A stretch of 64,000 bases of DNA from Halonotius sp046719765. Its GTDB lineage: Archaea > Halobacteriota > Halobacteria > Halobacteriales > Haloferacaceae. The stretch is from the NCBI RefSeq assembly GCF_046719765.1, contig NZ_JABEBY010000010.1, positions 55,081-119,080 of the forward strand. Direction: 5' to 3'. Shown piece by piece: positions 32,651 to 41,360 of this stretch (the stretch's first letter is position 1; each line of letters starts with the position of its first letter). The position numbers and the translations under genes were made by a program. The notes beneath the pieces were generated by a model, which searched no databases, was not told the DNA's origin, and saw nothing but the letters and a program-made list of their open reading frames with translations.

Positions 32651-32741
32651 CTGTCGTGTACTACGGTGGGATAGAACCATTTCTTTTCGGTATCGATGTA
32701 ATTGGTGACCGTTTCATCCGTGTTGTGAAAGCTGTCTCGCG

Positions 32742-33050
32742 CTAGGAGTCGACCGGCGGCGAGCCGAGCACGTCAGTCGAGGTCTGATACAGCGAGTAGA
32801 CAACGGTCAGGACGGCCACCGCCGTCGAGATACTCTGGGTGACAACCCCCATATACAGGGTGCCGGCACCGAGCGACAGAACGGCACTGGTTGCTGCACC
32901 GACACCGAGACAGGCAAACCCGATACCGATGGTTCGCAGCGCGGTACTGCCGGTTCGCCCGTATGCTCGACGGGCGAGCAGGGCGACCGTGCCGCTGCCG
33001 ACCAGTATCGTGGCGTTCGCGACGAGGAACACGAGTGTGTAACGATCCAT
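32742..33050 (-). CDS. Three-helix membrane protein, function unknown
   Basis: 102 residues with helices near 5-25, 40-62 and 66-90 and an ending TSTDVLGSPPVDS. A positively charged loop (RRAYGRTGSTALRT) between the first two helices suggests an inside-facing loop. No family function recognised. It lies between the wtp operon and the AhpD-like gene, all on the minus strand, but with gaps that make co-transcription uncertain. Confidence 0.65.
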   Translation of the reverse strand: MDRYTLVFLVANATILVGSGTVALLARRAYGRTGSTALRTIGIGFACLGVGAATSAVLSLGAGTLYMGVVTQSISTAVAVLTVVYSLYQTSTDVLGSPPVDS

Positions 33051-33198
33051 ACGTGGCGTCCCCGACGGGTAACAACCGTCTCTACCTACACCGTTGTCTC
33101 CCCAACGTATGAGACCCGGTGGTGATTCTCACTGAGAAGGAATCAGGGCGAGACACCGTTGCGGTCACCCGGGACGACAGCGGAGTCGGTCGGAAGAG

Positions 33199-33531
33199 CT
33201 ATTCGTCGACCAGATCGTCGATCCACGTCAGCGTCGCCATCGCCTTCGGGAAGCCGACTGTTGGGATCGAGAGAATCGCCACGTGTCGCAATGTTTCGGG
33301 GTCGACACCCTCATCGAGTGCGCGCCGGACGTGGGAGTGAACCGCCCCCTCGGATTCGGAGCCCGCAGCCAATGCGAGTTTGACAAGCCGCTTTGTCTCG
33401 TCGTCGATCGGGCCGGCGTCCGAGCAGGCCTTGCCGAGTTCGGAATACTGCTCCCAGACAGCAGGATACTGCTCGGCGAGTTCGCCGGCGGTCGATGGTA
33501 GCTCGTCGGTGTCGTCAGGTTCGTCGGCCAT
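33199..33531 (-). CDS. Carboxymuconolactone decarboxylase/AhpD-like protein
   Basis: 110 residues, all-helical CMD fold: AEQYPAVWEQYSELGKACSDAG, then IDDETKRLVKLALAAGSESEGAVHSHVRRALDEG. True AhpD proteins carry C-x2-C before the histidine; here that position reads SEGAVHSH, so the redox cysteines are missing while the histidine remains. It is therefore unlikely to be an AhpD disulfide reductase. Divergent from mobA, with 96 bases between the start codons. Confidence 0.82.
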   Translation of the reverse strand: MADEPDDTDELPSTAGELAEQYPAVWEQYSELGKACSDAGPIDDETKRLVKLALAAGSESEGAVHSHVRRALDEGVDPETLRHVAILSIPTVGFPKAMATLTWIDDLVDE

Positions 33532-33627
33532 ACATACTCTCGTGGCGAGTCGCAGAAAACTGTTGTGTCACGCTCGTCGACAGGGATCGGTACCTTCGAG
33601 AGGGTTGAACCCGACACCGCAGCTACC

Positions 33628-34287
33628 GTGACAGACCACCACCGAACCGGCGTGGTGCTCGCTGGCGGCTACTCGACCCGCTTCGGTGACGCCGATAAGG
33701 CGCTCGCCGAGATCGACGGCACACCGATGCTCGCTCGCGTCGTCGACCGGCTTTCGGCGGTTGTCGACAGCCTCGTCGTGAGCTGTCGGGCCGACCAGGA
33801 GGCGGCCTTCGATCGGGCGATCGCGGAGCTCGATCTCGACGTGCCGGTTCGCTTCGCCCTCGATCCCAACCCCGACAGCGGGCCACTCGCCGGAATCGCA
33901 CACAGCTTCGATGGGATCGAATCGACATACGCCGCCGTCGTCGCCTGCGATATGCCCTTTGTCGATCCCACCTTTATCGAGTTGCTGTTCGAACAGGTGG
34001 TCGGTCACGACGCCGCGGTTCCCGAACTCGACGACGGCCACCGCCAGCCGACCCAGGCGGTCTACCACGTGGATCGAACGGCAACCGTTGCCGGACGACG
34101 GCTTGCGGCCGAGAAGCTGAGCCTTCGGGGCGCGCTGTCGGAACTTCATACCCTGACAATCCCCCCGGCAACTGTCTCCGAGCACACCACGTGGCGGTCG
34201 CTACAGGATGTCAACGACCGTGCGGCGTTCGACCGCCTCACCGGCGAGAGGAACCGTCCGAGCGACGAGCCGGACGGCGATTGCTGA
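33628..34287 (+). CDS. mobA: Molybdenum cofactor guanylyltransferase
   Basis: 219 residues from a GTG start (VTDHHRTGVVLAGGYSTRFG). The nucleotide-binding signature LAGGYSTRFGDADKALAEIDG, with the conserved lysine, and AAVVACDMPFVDPTF with the metal-binding Asp are intact. MobA adds GMP to molybdopterin to make the bis-MGD-type cofactor used by nitrate reductase and related enzymes. The longer open frame upstream (to 33565) lacks family residues, so I used 33628. Convergent with moaA, the first enzyme of the same pathway. Confidence 0.9.
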   Translation: MTDHHRTGVVLAGGYSTRFGDADKALAEIDGTPMLARVVDRLSAVVDSLVVSCRADQEAAFDRAIAELDLDVPVRFALDPNPDSGPLAGIAHSFDGIESTYAAVVACDMPFVDPTFIELLFEQVVGHDAAVPELDDGHRQPTQAVYHVDRTATVAGRRLAAEKLSLRGALSELHTLTIPPATVSEHTTWRSLQDVNDRAAFDRLTGERNRPSDEPDGDC

Positions 34288-34367
34288 GACACACTGCGAG
34301 AACAGGCACAGCCGGCCCGCGGTGGCGATAGGGGAGACGAAACGCTGGGTGTCACGCAGCCGGGTTC

Positions 34368-35387
34368 TCAGTCGGCACTCGTTGAGCGTGTGAGATACGC
34401 GTCGTTGACGATCCACTCGCCGTCATCGTTGCGAACCATATACTCGCCGTAGTAGGGGACGCGGTTGGCGACCGTCTCGCGGAACGTCTCCCGGATCTCA
34501 TCGCGGCTCATCTCCCCCATCGAGCGGAGATCGTCGGTGCGGTTGAGACAGCCCTTCAGGTAGCCCTCGTGGGTGACGCGCACGCGGTGACAGTTCGCAC
34601 AGAAATTGGGGTTCTCGACGGGATCGACGATCTCGACCATCCCGCCGTTGGATTCGTCGATCGGCTCCTCGGCGTCGTCGCCGGCGATCCAGTACCGGGT
34701 TCGGTTGTGCATCTCGCGGTGTTCGACGCGCGCAGCGAGGTCGTCCAGCCAGTCGTGGACACGCCCGATATCGATGTTCCACTCCGGATGACCGGTTAGC
34801 TCCGGCATATACTCGATCAACTGGAGCCGGAGACCATCGTTGTTGGCGGCGTGTTCGACCATCCCCTCGACGTAGCCGGCGGTGTGTTCAAAAACGACCA
34901 TGTTGAGCTTCACCGGCGCGAGGCCGGCATCGAGGGCCGCCGTAACACCCTCCACGACCTGTTCGTACGCGCCGGATTGTGTGATCTCGGCGAAGGCCTC
35001 GGGGTCGATGGCGTCCTGTGAGACGTTGACGCGTTCAAGGCCAGCGTCTTTGAGATCCGCGGCGCGACCCGGAAGGAATGTTCCGTTGGTCGTCATCGAC
35101 GCTTCCATCGAGTCGGGGGTGCGGCGGACGATCTCTTCGAGATCCTGCCGCAACATCGGCTCGCCGCCGGTGAATTTGACCTTCCCAACGCCGAACTCCG
35201 CGACGACCTCCAGAAACCGAACCACGTCGTCGGCGGTCATCTCGTTGTCATCGGGCTCCATCGGGCCGCGGGTGTCGCCGAGCCCCTCGTTGTGACAGTA
35301 GACACAGTCGAAGTTACACCGGTCGGTCAGTGACACCCTGACACCGGTAACCTCCCGACCGAAGTCGTCTTCCAGCGGCCCATCCAT
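34368..35387 (-). CDS. moaA: GTP 3',8-cyclase
   Basis: 339 residues from MDGPLEDDFGREVTGVRVSL. The radical-SAM cluster is C-x3-C-x2-C in CNFDCVYC near residues 27-34; the substrate-side cluster is in the C-terminal CANCHRVRVTHEGYLKGC (C-x2-C-x13-C). MoaA converts GTP to the first molybdopterin precursor. The usual C-terminal double glycine is not visible; the protein ends in NDAYLTRSTSAD. The upstream in-frame extension is not family-like. Divergent from the NarK remnant. Confidence 0.93.
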   Translation of the reverse strand: MDGPLEDDFGREVTGVRVSLTDRCNFDCVYCHNEGLGDTRGPMEPDDNEMTADDVVRFLEVVAEFGVGKVKFTGGEPMLRQDLEEIVRRTPDSMEASMTTNGTFLPGRAADLKDAGLERVNVSQDAIDPEAFAEITQSGAYEQVVEGVTAALDAGLAPVKLNMVVFEHTAGYVEGMVEHAANNDGLRLQLIEYMPELTGHPEWNIDIGRVHDWLDDLAARVEHREMHNRTRYWIAGDDAEEPIDESNGGMVEIVDPVENPNFCANCHRVRVTHEGYLKGCLNRTDDLRSMGEMSRDEIRETFRETVANRVPYYGEYMVRNDDGEWIVNDAYLTRSTSAD

Positions 35388-35483
35388 ACGCGACCCTGCG
35401 TCGCTGAAGGAATTAAATCCGGTGGGTTCTCCGCGAATAATGTAAATAAAACCGATTTCGCATGCCGCATTCGTTCGGGTATT

Positions 35484-35795
35484 ATGTTTCACAGGTGGCA
35501 TGAACCACGCGTGCTATCGATTGCACACCCCCAGATCTATCCCAACAGCTCCGGGGCGGTCGCCGGCATCGTCGGCGGCGTCGGCACGGTCGGCGGGATC
35601 GTCTACCCGCTGATCTACTCCGCGCCGTGGCTCGCCAACTTCCATATCGGCTACTCGGTGACCGCCGTCTCGATGATCCCGATCGTTCTGCTGGCTGCAT
35701 GGGTGTTCCAGCCGGAGATCGCTGCCGTCGCCAACAGTGCCGGCTTTGTCGGTGATGGCGGCGACACCCCATCGGCGACCCCCAGCGACGACTGA
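35484..35795 (+). pseudogene. C-terminal remnant of a NarK-like MFS transporter
   Basis: The frame encodes about 100 residues. From around residue 15 it reads HPQIYPNSSGAVAGIVGGVG and GGIVYPLIYSAPWLANFHIGY, matching the last helices of nitrate/nitrite-type MFS transporters (signature-like S-G-A-V-A-G-x-V-G-x-x-G). Full-length relatives have about 430 residues and the first two thirds are missing. It is next to moaA, so a nitrate transporter gene probably stood here and decayed. It ends in an acidic tail, as intact haloarchaeal relatives do. Confidence 0.7.
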
Positions 35796-35892
35796 CCTCA
35801 CCGGCGACGAACCACACCAACAACGGCCGCTCTCACCTGTCGGGTGCGTCGCCGGCCACATCTTTTATTCACGGCTCGGTCGTGGAAGGCGT

Positions 35893-36270
35893 ATGTACAC
35901 GGTCGCCGTCAGCCGGAGCTTTGTCGCACAGCATTATCTGACCGTGCCGAACCCCGGCCCGGAGGGCGAACTGCATTCCCATCACTTCACCGCCGAGGTG
36001 ACCTTCCGCGGCCCGGAGCTCGGCGAGTACGGCTATCTCGTCGATATCGACGCGGTCATCGAGGCTGTCGAGGCCGTCGTCGAGACGTTTCGGGATGCGA
36101 CGCTCAACGAGCTGCCGGCCTTTGAGGGGCGCAATCCGAGTGCCGAACACTTTGCGCGGATCTTCGCCGGGCGACTCACCAACCGGCTCACCCCGGAGCC
36201 GGCAACGGAGCTCACGGTCGCCCTCCAGGAAGACGATGTTGCAACCGTCAGCTACACCGAGTCGCTATAG
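35893..36270 (+). CDS. 6-pyruvoyl tetrahydropterin synthase/QueD-family protein
   Basis: 125 residues starting MYTVAVSRSFVAQHYLTVP. The zinc ligands are visible: H in FVAQHYL and the pair in ELHSHHFTAEVTF. GYLVDIDAVIEAVEAVVETF and NPSAEHFARIFA are typical blocks. QueD makes the pterin-like precursor of queuosine/archaeosine; other members act in pterin synthesis. The start is set by CTTTTATTC about 26 bases upstream, a TATA-like element. Next to molybdopterin genes, but that need not mean shared function. Confidence 0.8.
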   Translation: MYTVAVSRSFVAQHYLTVPNPGPEGELHSHHFTAEVTFRGPELGEYGYLVDIDAVIEAVEAVVETFRDATLNELPAFEGRNPSAEHFARIFAGRLTNRLTPEPATELTVALQEDDVATVSYTESL

Positions 36271-36273
36271 CCA

Positions 36274-37053
36274 ATGAGCGGGACTCGCAGCCGACTCATC
36301 GTCGGGGTGTTCATCGCCGTGTTGTTGTGTACCAGCGGCCTGCTCCCCCTGCCGATCGCTGCCTCACCCTATGAGACAACCACCCCAGCCCCGTATCTCC
36401 ACCAGGCGGTTCCCGAGACCAGCGATCGGTTTGATCGCCTAACTACCGAGTACGGCTTCGATCCCGACGACGCTGTCGATGTTTCGACGTTGTCGCCGAC
36501 AGGCCAACAGGTCGTCGAGCGGACTATCACGGGGTCGCCGGATGCCGACGGCTGGTATCGGTATGAACTGCCGGTGTGTGTCGACGGCGTGTTCGGCTGT
36601 GATTCGGTACGGGAGCCGCCGACAGCGTTCACCTACGGCACGGCCCAGCCGTCGGGGATCTTCACTCTCGTCGCCGTCGACGGCGAGCGGTATCTCTTCC
36701 AAACCGGCGTCCAGCCGGGGGCTGATACGACTGGTGATCTCCGCGGACAGTCGGTTGGCACCTACACATGGCTGGCCGGTCTGCTCCCGCTGGGCGTGCT
36801 TGTCGGCGCGGCCACCCTCATCGGCCACCACAGCGATCGACGACGGGTGGCTGCTCTCGTGGTCGCACTCGGTGGTGTCGTTCTCGCAGTCGGCCTCGCA
36901 GTCCCGTATCTCGTTGTCGGCGATGTGGTCGCCTATGACACCATCGCCTGGCCGCTGTTCGGCGGTGTGCTCGCCGCGGTCGGCGTCGCCCTCGTTGGGG
37001 TCGCGTGGCTCGCGGTGGGGTATGCGGGGACAACAGGGACAACACCCTCGTAG
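36274..37053 (+). CDS. Membrane protein with large external domain
   Basis: 259 residues. An N-terminal helix or signal (LIVGVFIAVLLCTSGLLPLPIA), an extracellular region with a disulfide-type pair (VCVDGVFGCDS), then three C-terminal helices from about residue 165 to the end. It starts 3 bases after the PTPS-family stop and so may be co-transcribed, although the functions do not seem related. No family function recognised. The ending YAGTTGTTPS is unstructured. Complete at both ends. Confidence 0.7.
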   Translation: MSGTRSRLIVGVFIAVLLCTSGLLPLPIAASPYETTTPAPYLHQAVPETSDRFDRLTTEYGFDPDDAVDVSTLSPTGQQVVERTITGSPDADGWYRYELPVCVDGVFGCDSVREPPTAFTYGTAQPSGIFTLVAVDGERYLFQTGVQPGADTTGDLRGQSVGTYTWLAGLLPLGVLVGAATLIGHHSDRRRVAALVVALGGVVLAVGLAVPYLVVGDVVAYDTIAWPLFGGVLAAVGVALVGVAWLAVGYAGTTGTTPS

Positions 37054-37178
37054 CGGTAGTCTGCGGCGGTACGTCGGCACGGTAGCGTTCCGATAGCAGC
37101 CGCGACTGCTGGTGCTCGCGGTCGTGAAAATGAAAGAAAATCGGGTAGTTGTCTGTGGCTGTAAGCGGTGAAACCGAC

Positions 37179-37373
37179 TTACAGGCGGGTCAGGTTCGAG
37201 GCCCGCGGGCCTTTCGGGGACTGCTCGATGTCGAACTCAACGTCCTGACCCTCTTCGAGGTCCGGGCCGCCGACGTCTTCCATGTGGAAGAACACGTCGT
37301 CGTCAGCATCGTCAGTATCAATAAAGCCGTAACCGCCAGTGTCGTTGAAGAAGTCAACCGTACCGTTTGCCAT
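37179..37373 (-). CDS. cspA: Cold-shock protein (CSD)
   Basis: 64 residues, one cold-shock domain. RNP-1-like GGYGFID and RNP-2-like VFFHMEDV are present. The acidic content is high for the family, as in halophiles. CSD proteins bind single-stranded RNA or DNA and act as RNA chaperones. The TATA-like GCTTATATC lies about 30 bases upstream on the minus strand, so the transcript is probably leaderless. Many haloarchaea carry several such genes. Confidence 0.93.
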   Translation of the reverse strand: MANGTVDFFNDTGGYGFIDTDDADDDVFFHMEDVGGPDLEEGQDVEFDIEQSPKGPRASNLTRL

Positions 37374-37398
37374 TGCACCTGTAGGGAGCAGCGACACG

Positions 37399-37407
37399 GA
37401 TATAAGC
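37399..37407 (-). promoter_or_regulatory. TATA box of cspA
   Basis: GCTTATATC on the minus strand, centred about 30 bases before the ATG at 37373, a spacing that predicts a leaderless or near-leaderless mRNA. Confidence 0.55.
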
Positions 37408-37535
37408 GTTGTGAAGCACGGATCTTCTGCTACTCGGCCGATGCAAGCCCTCAGACGTGCGTTGACACCGATCAACTCCTGGGGGATCGAGCGTGTAACA
37501 CACCCCTCGGGGGTATCGGGCGGCGACAGTGACAA

Positions 37536-37763
37536 CTACTGGTCGGTGTCGTCGTCCGCCTGATCGGCAGCAACGATCTCCATCACGTAGCCAGCGATGC
37601 CGGCGGCGGCCAGCCCGATCCCGAACGCGCGTGTCTGTCGGCGGTAGGCCGGTTTCGCTTCCAGGGCGTCAGCGTTCTCGAAGTTCTTGCCGACCAGCTT
37701 TTTCGTCAGTGTTGCCGACAACCCCGGCGCGAGGGCGGTCACGATCCCCTGCCCGATTGCCAT
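37536..37763 (-). CDS. Small membrane-associated protein
   Basis: 75 residues from MAIGQGIVTALAPGL, with a C-terminal hydrophobic segment (FGIGLAAAGIAGYVMEIVAA) and an acidic end. The block NFENADALEAKPAYRRQTRAFG is reminiscent of conserved haloarchaeal small proteins. Alternative ATGs at 37802 or 37799 would add 12-13 residues. Function unknown. It lies upstream of the HAD gene region and is transcribed towards cspA. Confidence 0.6.
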   Translation of the reverse strand: MAIGQGIVTALAPGLSATLTKKLVGKNFENADALEAKPAYRRQTRAFGIGLAAAGIAGYVMEIVAADQADDDTDQ

Positions 37764-37931
37764 GAGCGATCCAGCCTTCCGACAGCGGTCTGTATCCATC
37801 ATACCTGTCGTTGGGTGTCGATGGGTATGAGTACTGTGGCTGTTCTCTCCTAATGGGAGTACGCACAGGCGGATCTCCGCGGTTGTCACTGGTCGCTGGC
37901 TGGGCCGCGACAGATAGTCGCAGGTCGCCGA

Positions 37932-38591
37932 TCAGGAGCTACAGACGCGGTGGAGATCCTCAAGGGAGTCGATATCCCAGGTCGGCCAGACGTTGAGATC
38001 CCAATCGGTGCGGTGGGGCCGACGGATGAACGCCGAGTCGATGCCGGCGTTTTCGGCGGCCTTGATGTCGGATTCGTTGTCGCCGACAAACAGCGCGGAG
38101 TCGGCGTCAAGATCCGCCAGCGCGCGCTCAAGATAGTGCGGGTTGGGCTTGCGGAGATCAAGGCTTTCGACGGTCGCCTCACGGCCGTAGGCCGTCTCGA
38201 AGAGGCCACCGATCTCAAAGTGATCGAGCAGGAAATCGACCGTCTCCTGTTGGTTGGAGCTGACGATGCCACAGGTCGCATCAAGGTCGTCCAACACACC
38301 AAGGTCGCCGTACGGCGTCTTGCGGCCGGCACGGGCTTCGGCTTGCTGAGCCCCGGACATCGTCTTATCGCGGACGCGCCAGAACGTCTCCGGCTGGAGG
38401 TCGTAGGTCTCACACACGTCGGCGACACTGCGTGGGGTCGCGCCGATCGTCATATCCTCGATGTGATCGGGATCGGGATCGCTCACGCCAAACTGTTCAA
38501 ACGTCTCCTCGGTCGCCGAACGCAGCACGTCAAACCGGGTACGGCCAACAAGGACACCGTCGTTGTCAAACACGACAGTATCATAACTCAT
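37932..38591 (-). CDS. HAD-superfamily hydrolase
   Basis: 219 residues. All four HAD motifs are visible: FDNDGVL (motif I, residues 8-14, nucleophile Asp), GIVSSNQQ (motif II), K in RKPNPHYLERAL (motif III), and VGDNESDIKAAENAG (motif IV). The cap between motifs I and II is helical, as in phosphoglycolate phosphatase-type enzymes. Cytosolic phosphatase; substrate unknown. The upstream gap to the AAA ATPase gene is 45 bases, both on the minus strand, so they may share a transcript. Confidence 0.9.
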   Translation of the reverse strand: MSYDTVVFDNDGVLVGRTRFDVLRSATEETFEQFGVSDPDPDHIEDMTIGATPRSVADVCETYDLQPETFWRVRDKTMSGAQQAEARAGRKTPYGDLGVLDDLDATCGIVSSNQQETVDFLLDHFEIGGLFETAYGREATVESLDLRKPNPHYLERALADLDADSALFVGDNESDIKAAENAGIDSAFIRRPHRTDWDLNVWPTWDIDSLEDLHRVCSS

Positions 38592-38636
38592 AGGTCACCT
38601 ACCGGGGCTGCCGGGATAAGGGTTTCAGTCCGACTG

Positions 38637-39980
38637 TCAGGAGCCAAGCTCCTCGATCGCCGTCTCGACATCCTCGTTGGTCACGGTGTCCTCACGTTTC
38701 AGCGCCGAGCGGGCGGCCTCGGTGGCGACCTGTTCCATATCGGCCGCCGAAAGCCCTGTTGAGGCCTCGGCGATCCGCTTGGCGTCAAGATCGTCGGCGC
38801 GGGGGGCCTCAAGATGCGTATCAAAGATCGCCACGCGGGTTTTCGCGCCGGGGTTGCCGACCTCAATCTGCACTGACAGGCGGCCGGAGCGCAACATTGC
38901 GGGATCGATCTGATCGCGGCGGTTTGTCGCCGCGACGATCACGATCCGGTCGTCGCTTTCGTTGATCTCGCTGACCTCCTCAAGGAACTGGTTGACCGTC
39001 TGGGTCTGATCTTGGTGTTGGTTCGCACCGCCGCGTTCCGGGGTCAGCGCGTCGATCTCGTCGATAAAGACCAGACAGGGCTGATGTTGGCGGGCTTCAT
39101 CGAAGAGGGCGGCGACGTTTTGGGTGCTTTCGCCGAGCCACTTCGAGATGATGTCGGCACCTTTGATGCCGACGTAGTTGATCCCCAACTCGCCGGCGAG
39201 TGCCTTCGAGAGATAGGTTTTGCCGGTGCCAGGCGGGCCGTGGAGCAGAAATCCGTTTTCGACCGACAGCCCGTATTTGGCGTACTTTTCGGGCTCCCGG
39301 AGCGGCTCGATCACCCGCTCTTGGAGCTTTGTTTTGACCGACTCCATGCCGGCGACATCATCGAAATCGATCGACGGCGGCTCGGAGACATACTGGGTGC
39401 CGACACCGGCTTGTTCAGCGTCGCCTGTCTCGCCCGGCGATGCGTCGTTTTGGCCGGCCTCCGGCTCCTCGTCGCCGCCGGACTGGTCTTCGGTGTTGGG
39501 TGTCGCGTCGTCAGCCTGTGCCGTCGCGTTGTCGGGTGACGACTGGCTGTCGGTGGTCTCTGTGTCGGTCGTCGGCGATCGATCGGGGCGCACATCCGGT
39601 GAGAGGCCGGGGATGCTGGCGACGATATGCGGGCGGTAATCACGATGGGCGGTATCATCGAGGGTCAGCGAGCCGGCCGTCGAGGCGAGAATAAGCCCCC
39701 CAGCCGCGAAACCCCCAAGCGCGATCGCCGACAGTGGCGGGTACTGCAACACCACGGCCGTAGCGGCGACAGCCCCGCCGATGCCGAGGACAACGACGGC
39801 CGTATAGATGATCCCGACAGCCGGCCGGCGGCTGAAAGCATCACGAACGCCGTAGCCGACCGTGCTCCACAGCCCGACAACCACAAGCCACAGCTCTGTG
39901 GCCCGACGGATACCCAGCCGATAGCGGGGGCTGGTGAGTGAGTCGGCGGTCGCGTCGCCGTCTGGCTCCTGTTGACTCAT
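38637..39980 (-). CDS. Membrane-anchored AAA ATPase
   Basis: 447 residues. Residues 15-100 contain about three or four helices (WLVVVGLWSTVGYGV, IIYTAVVVLGIGGAVAATAVVL and others). An acidic Thr/Gln linker follows, then one AAA domain: Walker A GPPGTGKTYLSKAL near 245, Walker B CLVFIDEIDALTPE near 305, sensor 1 IVIVAATNR, and an AAA lid. This combination resembles FtsH/CDC48-type ATPases without the protease domain. It may extract or remodel membrane proteins. The ATG at 39980 is preferred over an upstream one at 40028. Confidence 0.85.
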   Translation of the reverse strand: MSQQEPDGDATADSLTSPRYRLGIRRATELWLVVVGLWSTVGYGVRDAFSRRPAVGIIYTAVVVLGIGGAVAATAVVLQYPPLSAIALGGFAAGGLILASTAGSLTLDDTAHRDYRPHIVASIPGLSPDVRPDRSPTTDTETTDSQSSPDNATAQADDATPNTEDQSGGDEEPEAGQNDASPGETGDAEQAGVGTQYVSEPPSIDFDDVAGMESVKTKLQERVIEPLREPEKYAKYGLSVENGFLLHGPPGTGKTYLSKALAGELGINYVGIKGADIISKWLGESTQNVAALFDEARQHQPCLVFIDEIDALTPERGGANQHQDQTQTVNQFLEEVSEINESDDRIVIVAATNRRDQIDPAMLRSGRLSVQIEVGNPGAKTRVAIFDTHLEAPRADDLDAKRIAEASTGLSAADMEQVATEAARSALKREDTVTNEDVETAIEELGS

Positions 39981-40344
39981 TGCTGGTGTCGGCGCGAGGG
40001 CTCCTGAACGCAGTTGATGCCGATACAATCAACTGTTGGTAGCCGCCGACAAAAATCTCTCCCTCACCGGTCGGCGTCAGCCAGCGTCGTCGACAACAGG
40101 GTCGCTCCAGTTCCCACGCAAAACGGGTGCTGTACCTTGCCTGGACTCCACCAACGACCAGTATCAAAACAAAAAATAGCTGTTTGGCGCGATGTACCCG
40201 CTTCGAGAGATCTTCGTCGTCGGTTTTGATGGCTATCGGCTCAGCCTAAATATCTAATTTGATAATTTTGGAGCCACATTTAATGACCTCCTGACTGCAG
40301 ATACAGGTAACGCCGCACCTGTTCCGGGGCGGCGAAGTCACACC
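39981..40344. other. Intergenic region without genes
   Basis: 364 bases between divergent genes, A+T-rich between about 40240 and 40290. CATTTAATG near 40276-40285 is a candidate TATA box for the archaellin-like gene. An inverted repeat ACAGGT (40303-40308)/ACCTGT (40317-40322) lies between that box and the start codon and could be an operator or a 5' leader hairpin. Nothing else is recognisable. Confidence 0.4.
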
Positions 40345-40923
40345 ATGTCCGAACCAGCGGCCCGTGGTCAGGTCGGGATCGGGACACTCATCGTTTTCAT
40401 AGCGATGGTGCTCGTTGCGGCGATCGCCGCCGGCGTCCTGATCAACACGGCCGGACTGTTGCAGGCCCAAGCGCAGTCAACCGGCGAAGAGGCAACCGCC
40501 GAGGTCAGCAACGTTATCCAGCTCAAACACGCGATCGGCGCGGAAACCACCACCAACGGTGAGATCGACACGCTGAATGTGAGTATGCGGCTCACGCCAG
40601 GGTCGGATGCGATCAATCTCAGCGAATCGTCCTACACCCTTGAGGTCGACGGCAATGCGACCGTTGTTAGCGGCAACGATGCCACAACCAGTGGGGTATC
40701 CTACTATGCTGTCCAGGGCATCGCTGACAACGAGAACACGACGTTAACTGATCAAAACGACCTGATAACCGCGCAGTTTGACCTGACAGAGATTCAAGGC
40801 GTGAGCCAGCTTGATGAGCGAACCACGGTCAGATTCGTGGCGATCGCCCCGGATGGTGGGACGACCTACAAGGAGTTCCGAGCACCAAACATGATCGCCG
40901 ACGGGGAATCGTACATCCTCTAA
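40345..40923 (+). CDS. Archaellin
   Basis: 192 residues. The class III signal ends ARG, followed by QVGIGTLIVFIAMVLVAAIA and AGVLINTAGLLQAQAQ, essentially the consensus of haloarchaeal archaellins; cleavage is expected after the glycine. The mature protein has LKHAIGAETTT and a beta-rich acidic domain with sequons (NVS, NLS). It would be a filament subunit of the archaellum. It stands alone, with no flaCDEFGHIJ genes near it, so assembly machinery must be encoded elsewhere. Confidence 0.92.
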   Translation: MSEPAARGQVGIGTLIVFIAMVLVAAIAAGVLINTAGLLQAQAQSTGEEATAEVSNVIQLKHAIGAETTTNGEIDTLNVSMRLTPGSDAINLSESSYTLEVDGNATVVSGNDATTSGVSYYAVQGIADNENTTLTDQNDLITAQFDLTEIQGVSQLDERTTVRFVAIAPDGGTTYKEFRAPNMIADGESYIL

Positions 40924-41109
40924 TCGAGTTCATCGTCCGGCTGTGCAGGTGACATCTCAATAACCCGGTGACGGGAGACTGCTATCATCGATACGGGGTT
41001 CATGTCGGTTCGTGAAATCTGCAAATACGGCTCTCAAATTGAACCATCAAATCCTAAAATGGCAATAGCGGCTCTGTAACGTATAAATTACGACTGAAGG
41101 GAGTAATTA

Positions 41110-41287
41110 TGGGGACGGAGGGATTTGAACCCCCGATCGACTGATATCTCCGGTACGCGCCTCGGAACTCCAGAGGGTCGTCATCACACCCGATGATCAG
41201 TCGGTTGCTCGGTATATCAGTCTGGAGTGTCGTCCCGGGCGCGTGGCCTCTGGAGTCAGTCGCCATGCCTGGCTTGGCCACGTCCCC
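41110..41287 (-). tRNA. tRNA-Trp (anticodon CCA) with intron
   Basis: Acceptor GGGGACG pairs with CGTCCCC and the discriminator is A. Exon 1 is 41250-41287, ending at CTCCAG; exon 2 is 41110-41145. The mature anticodon loop is C-T-C-C-A-G-A. The 104-base intron (41146-41249) is bounded by a perfect bulge-helix-bulge: a 3-base bulge AGA, the 4-bp helix CTCC/GGAG and a 3-base bulge ATA, cut in each bulge after its second base. T arm GGGGGTTCAAATCCC is normal. A long intron is a known trait of haloarchaeal tRNA-Trp. Confidence 0.93.
41146..41249 (-). ncRNA. Intronic box C/D guide RNA of pre-tRNA-Trp
   Basis: Inside the intron the minus strand carries GTGATGA (C-box-like, 41181-41187) and two CTGA D-box-like elements (41197-41200 and 41217-41220), with TGATCAT overlapping the former. 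In haloarchaea this intron is known to guide 2'-O-methylation of the tRNA itself. The box assignment is mine by pattern. Confidence 0.65.
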
Positions 41288-41360
41288 TCGCCAGCATCTT
41301 ACCCGAACCACAGTAAAGGGGTTTCGGTCGCCCACGACACTGGCCGTCGATCACGACCGC

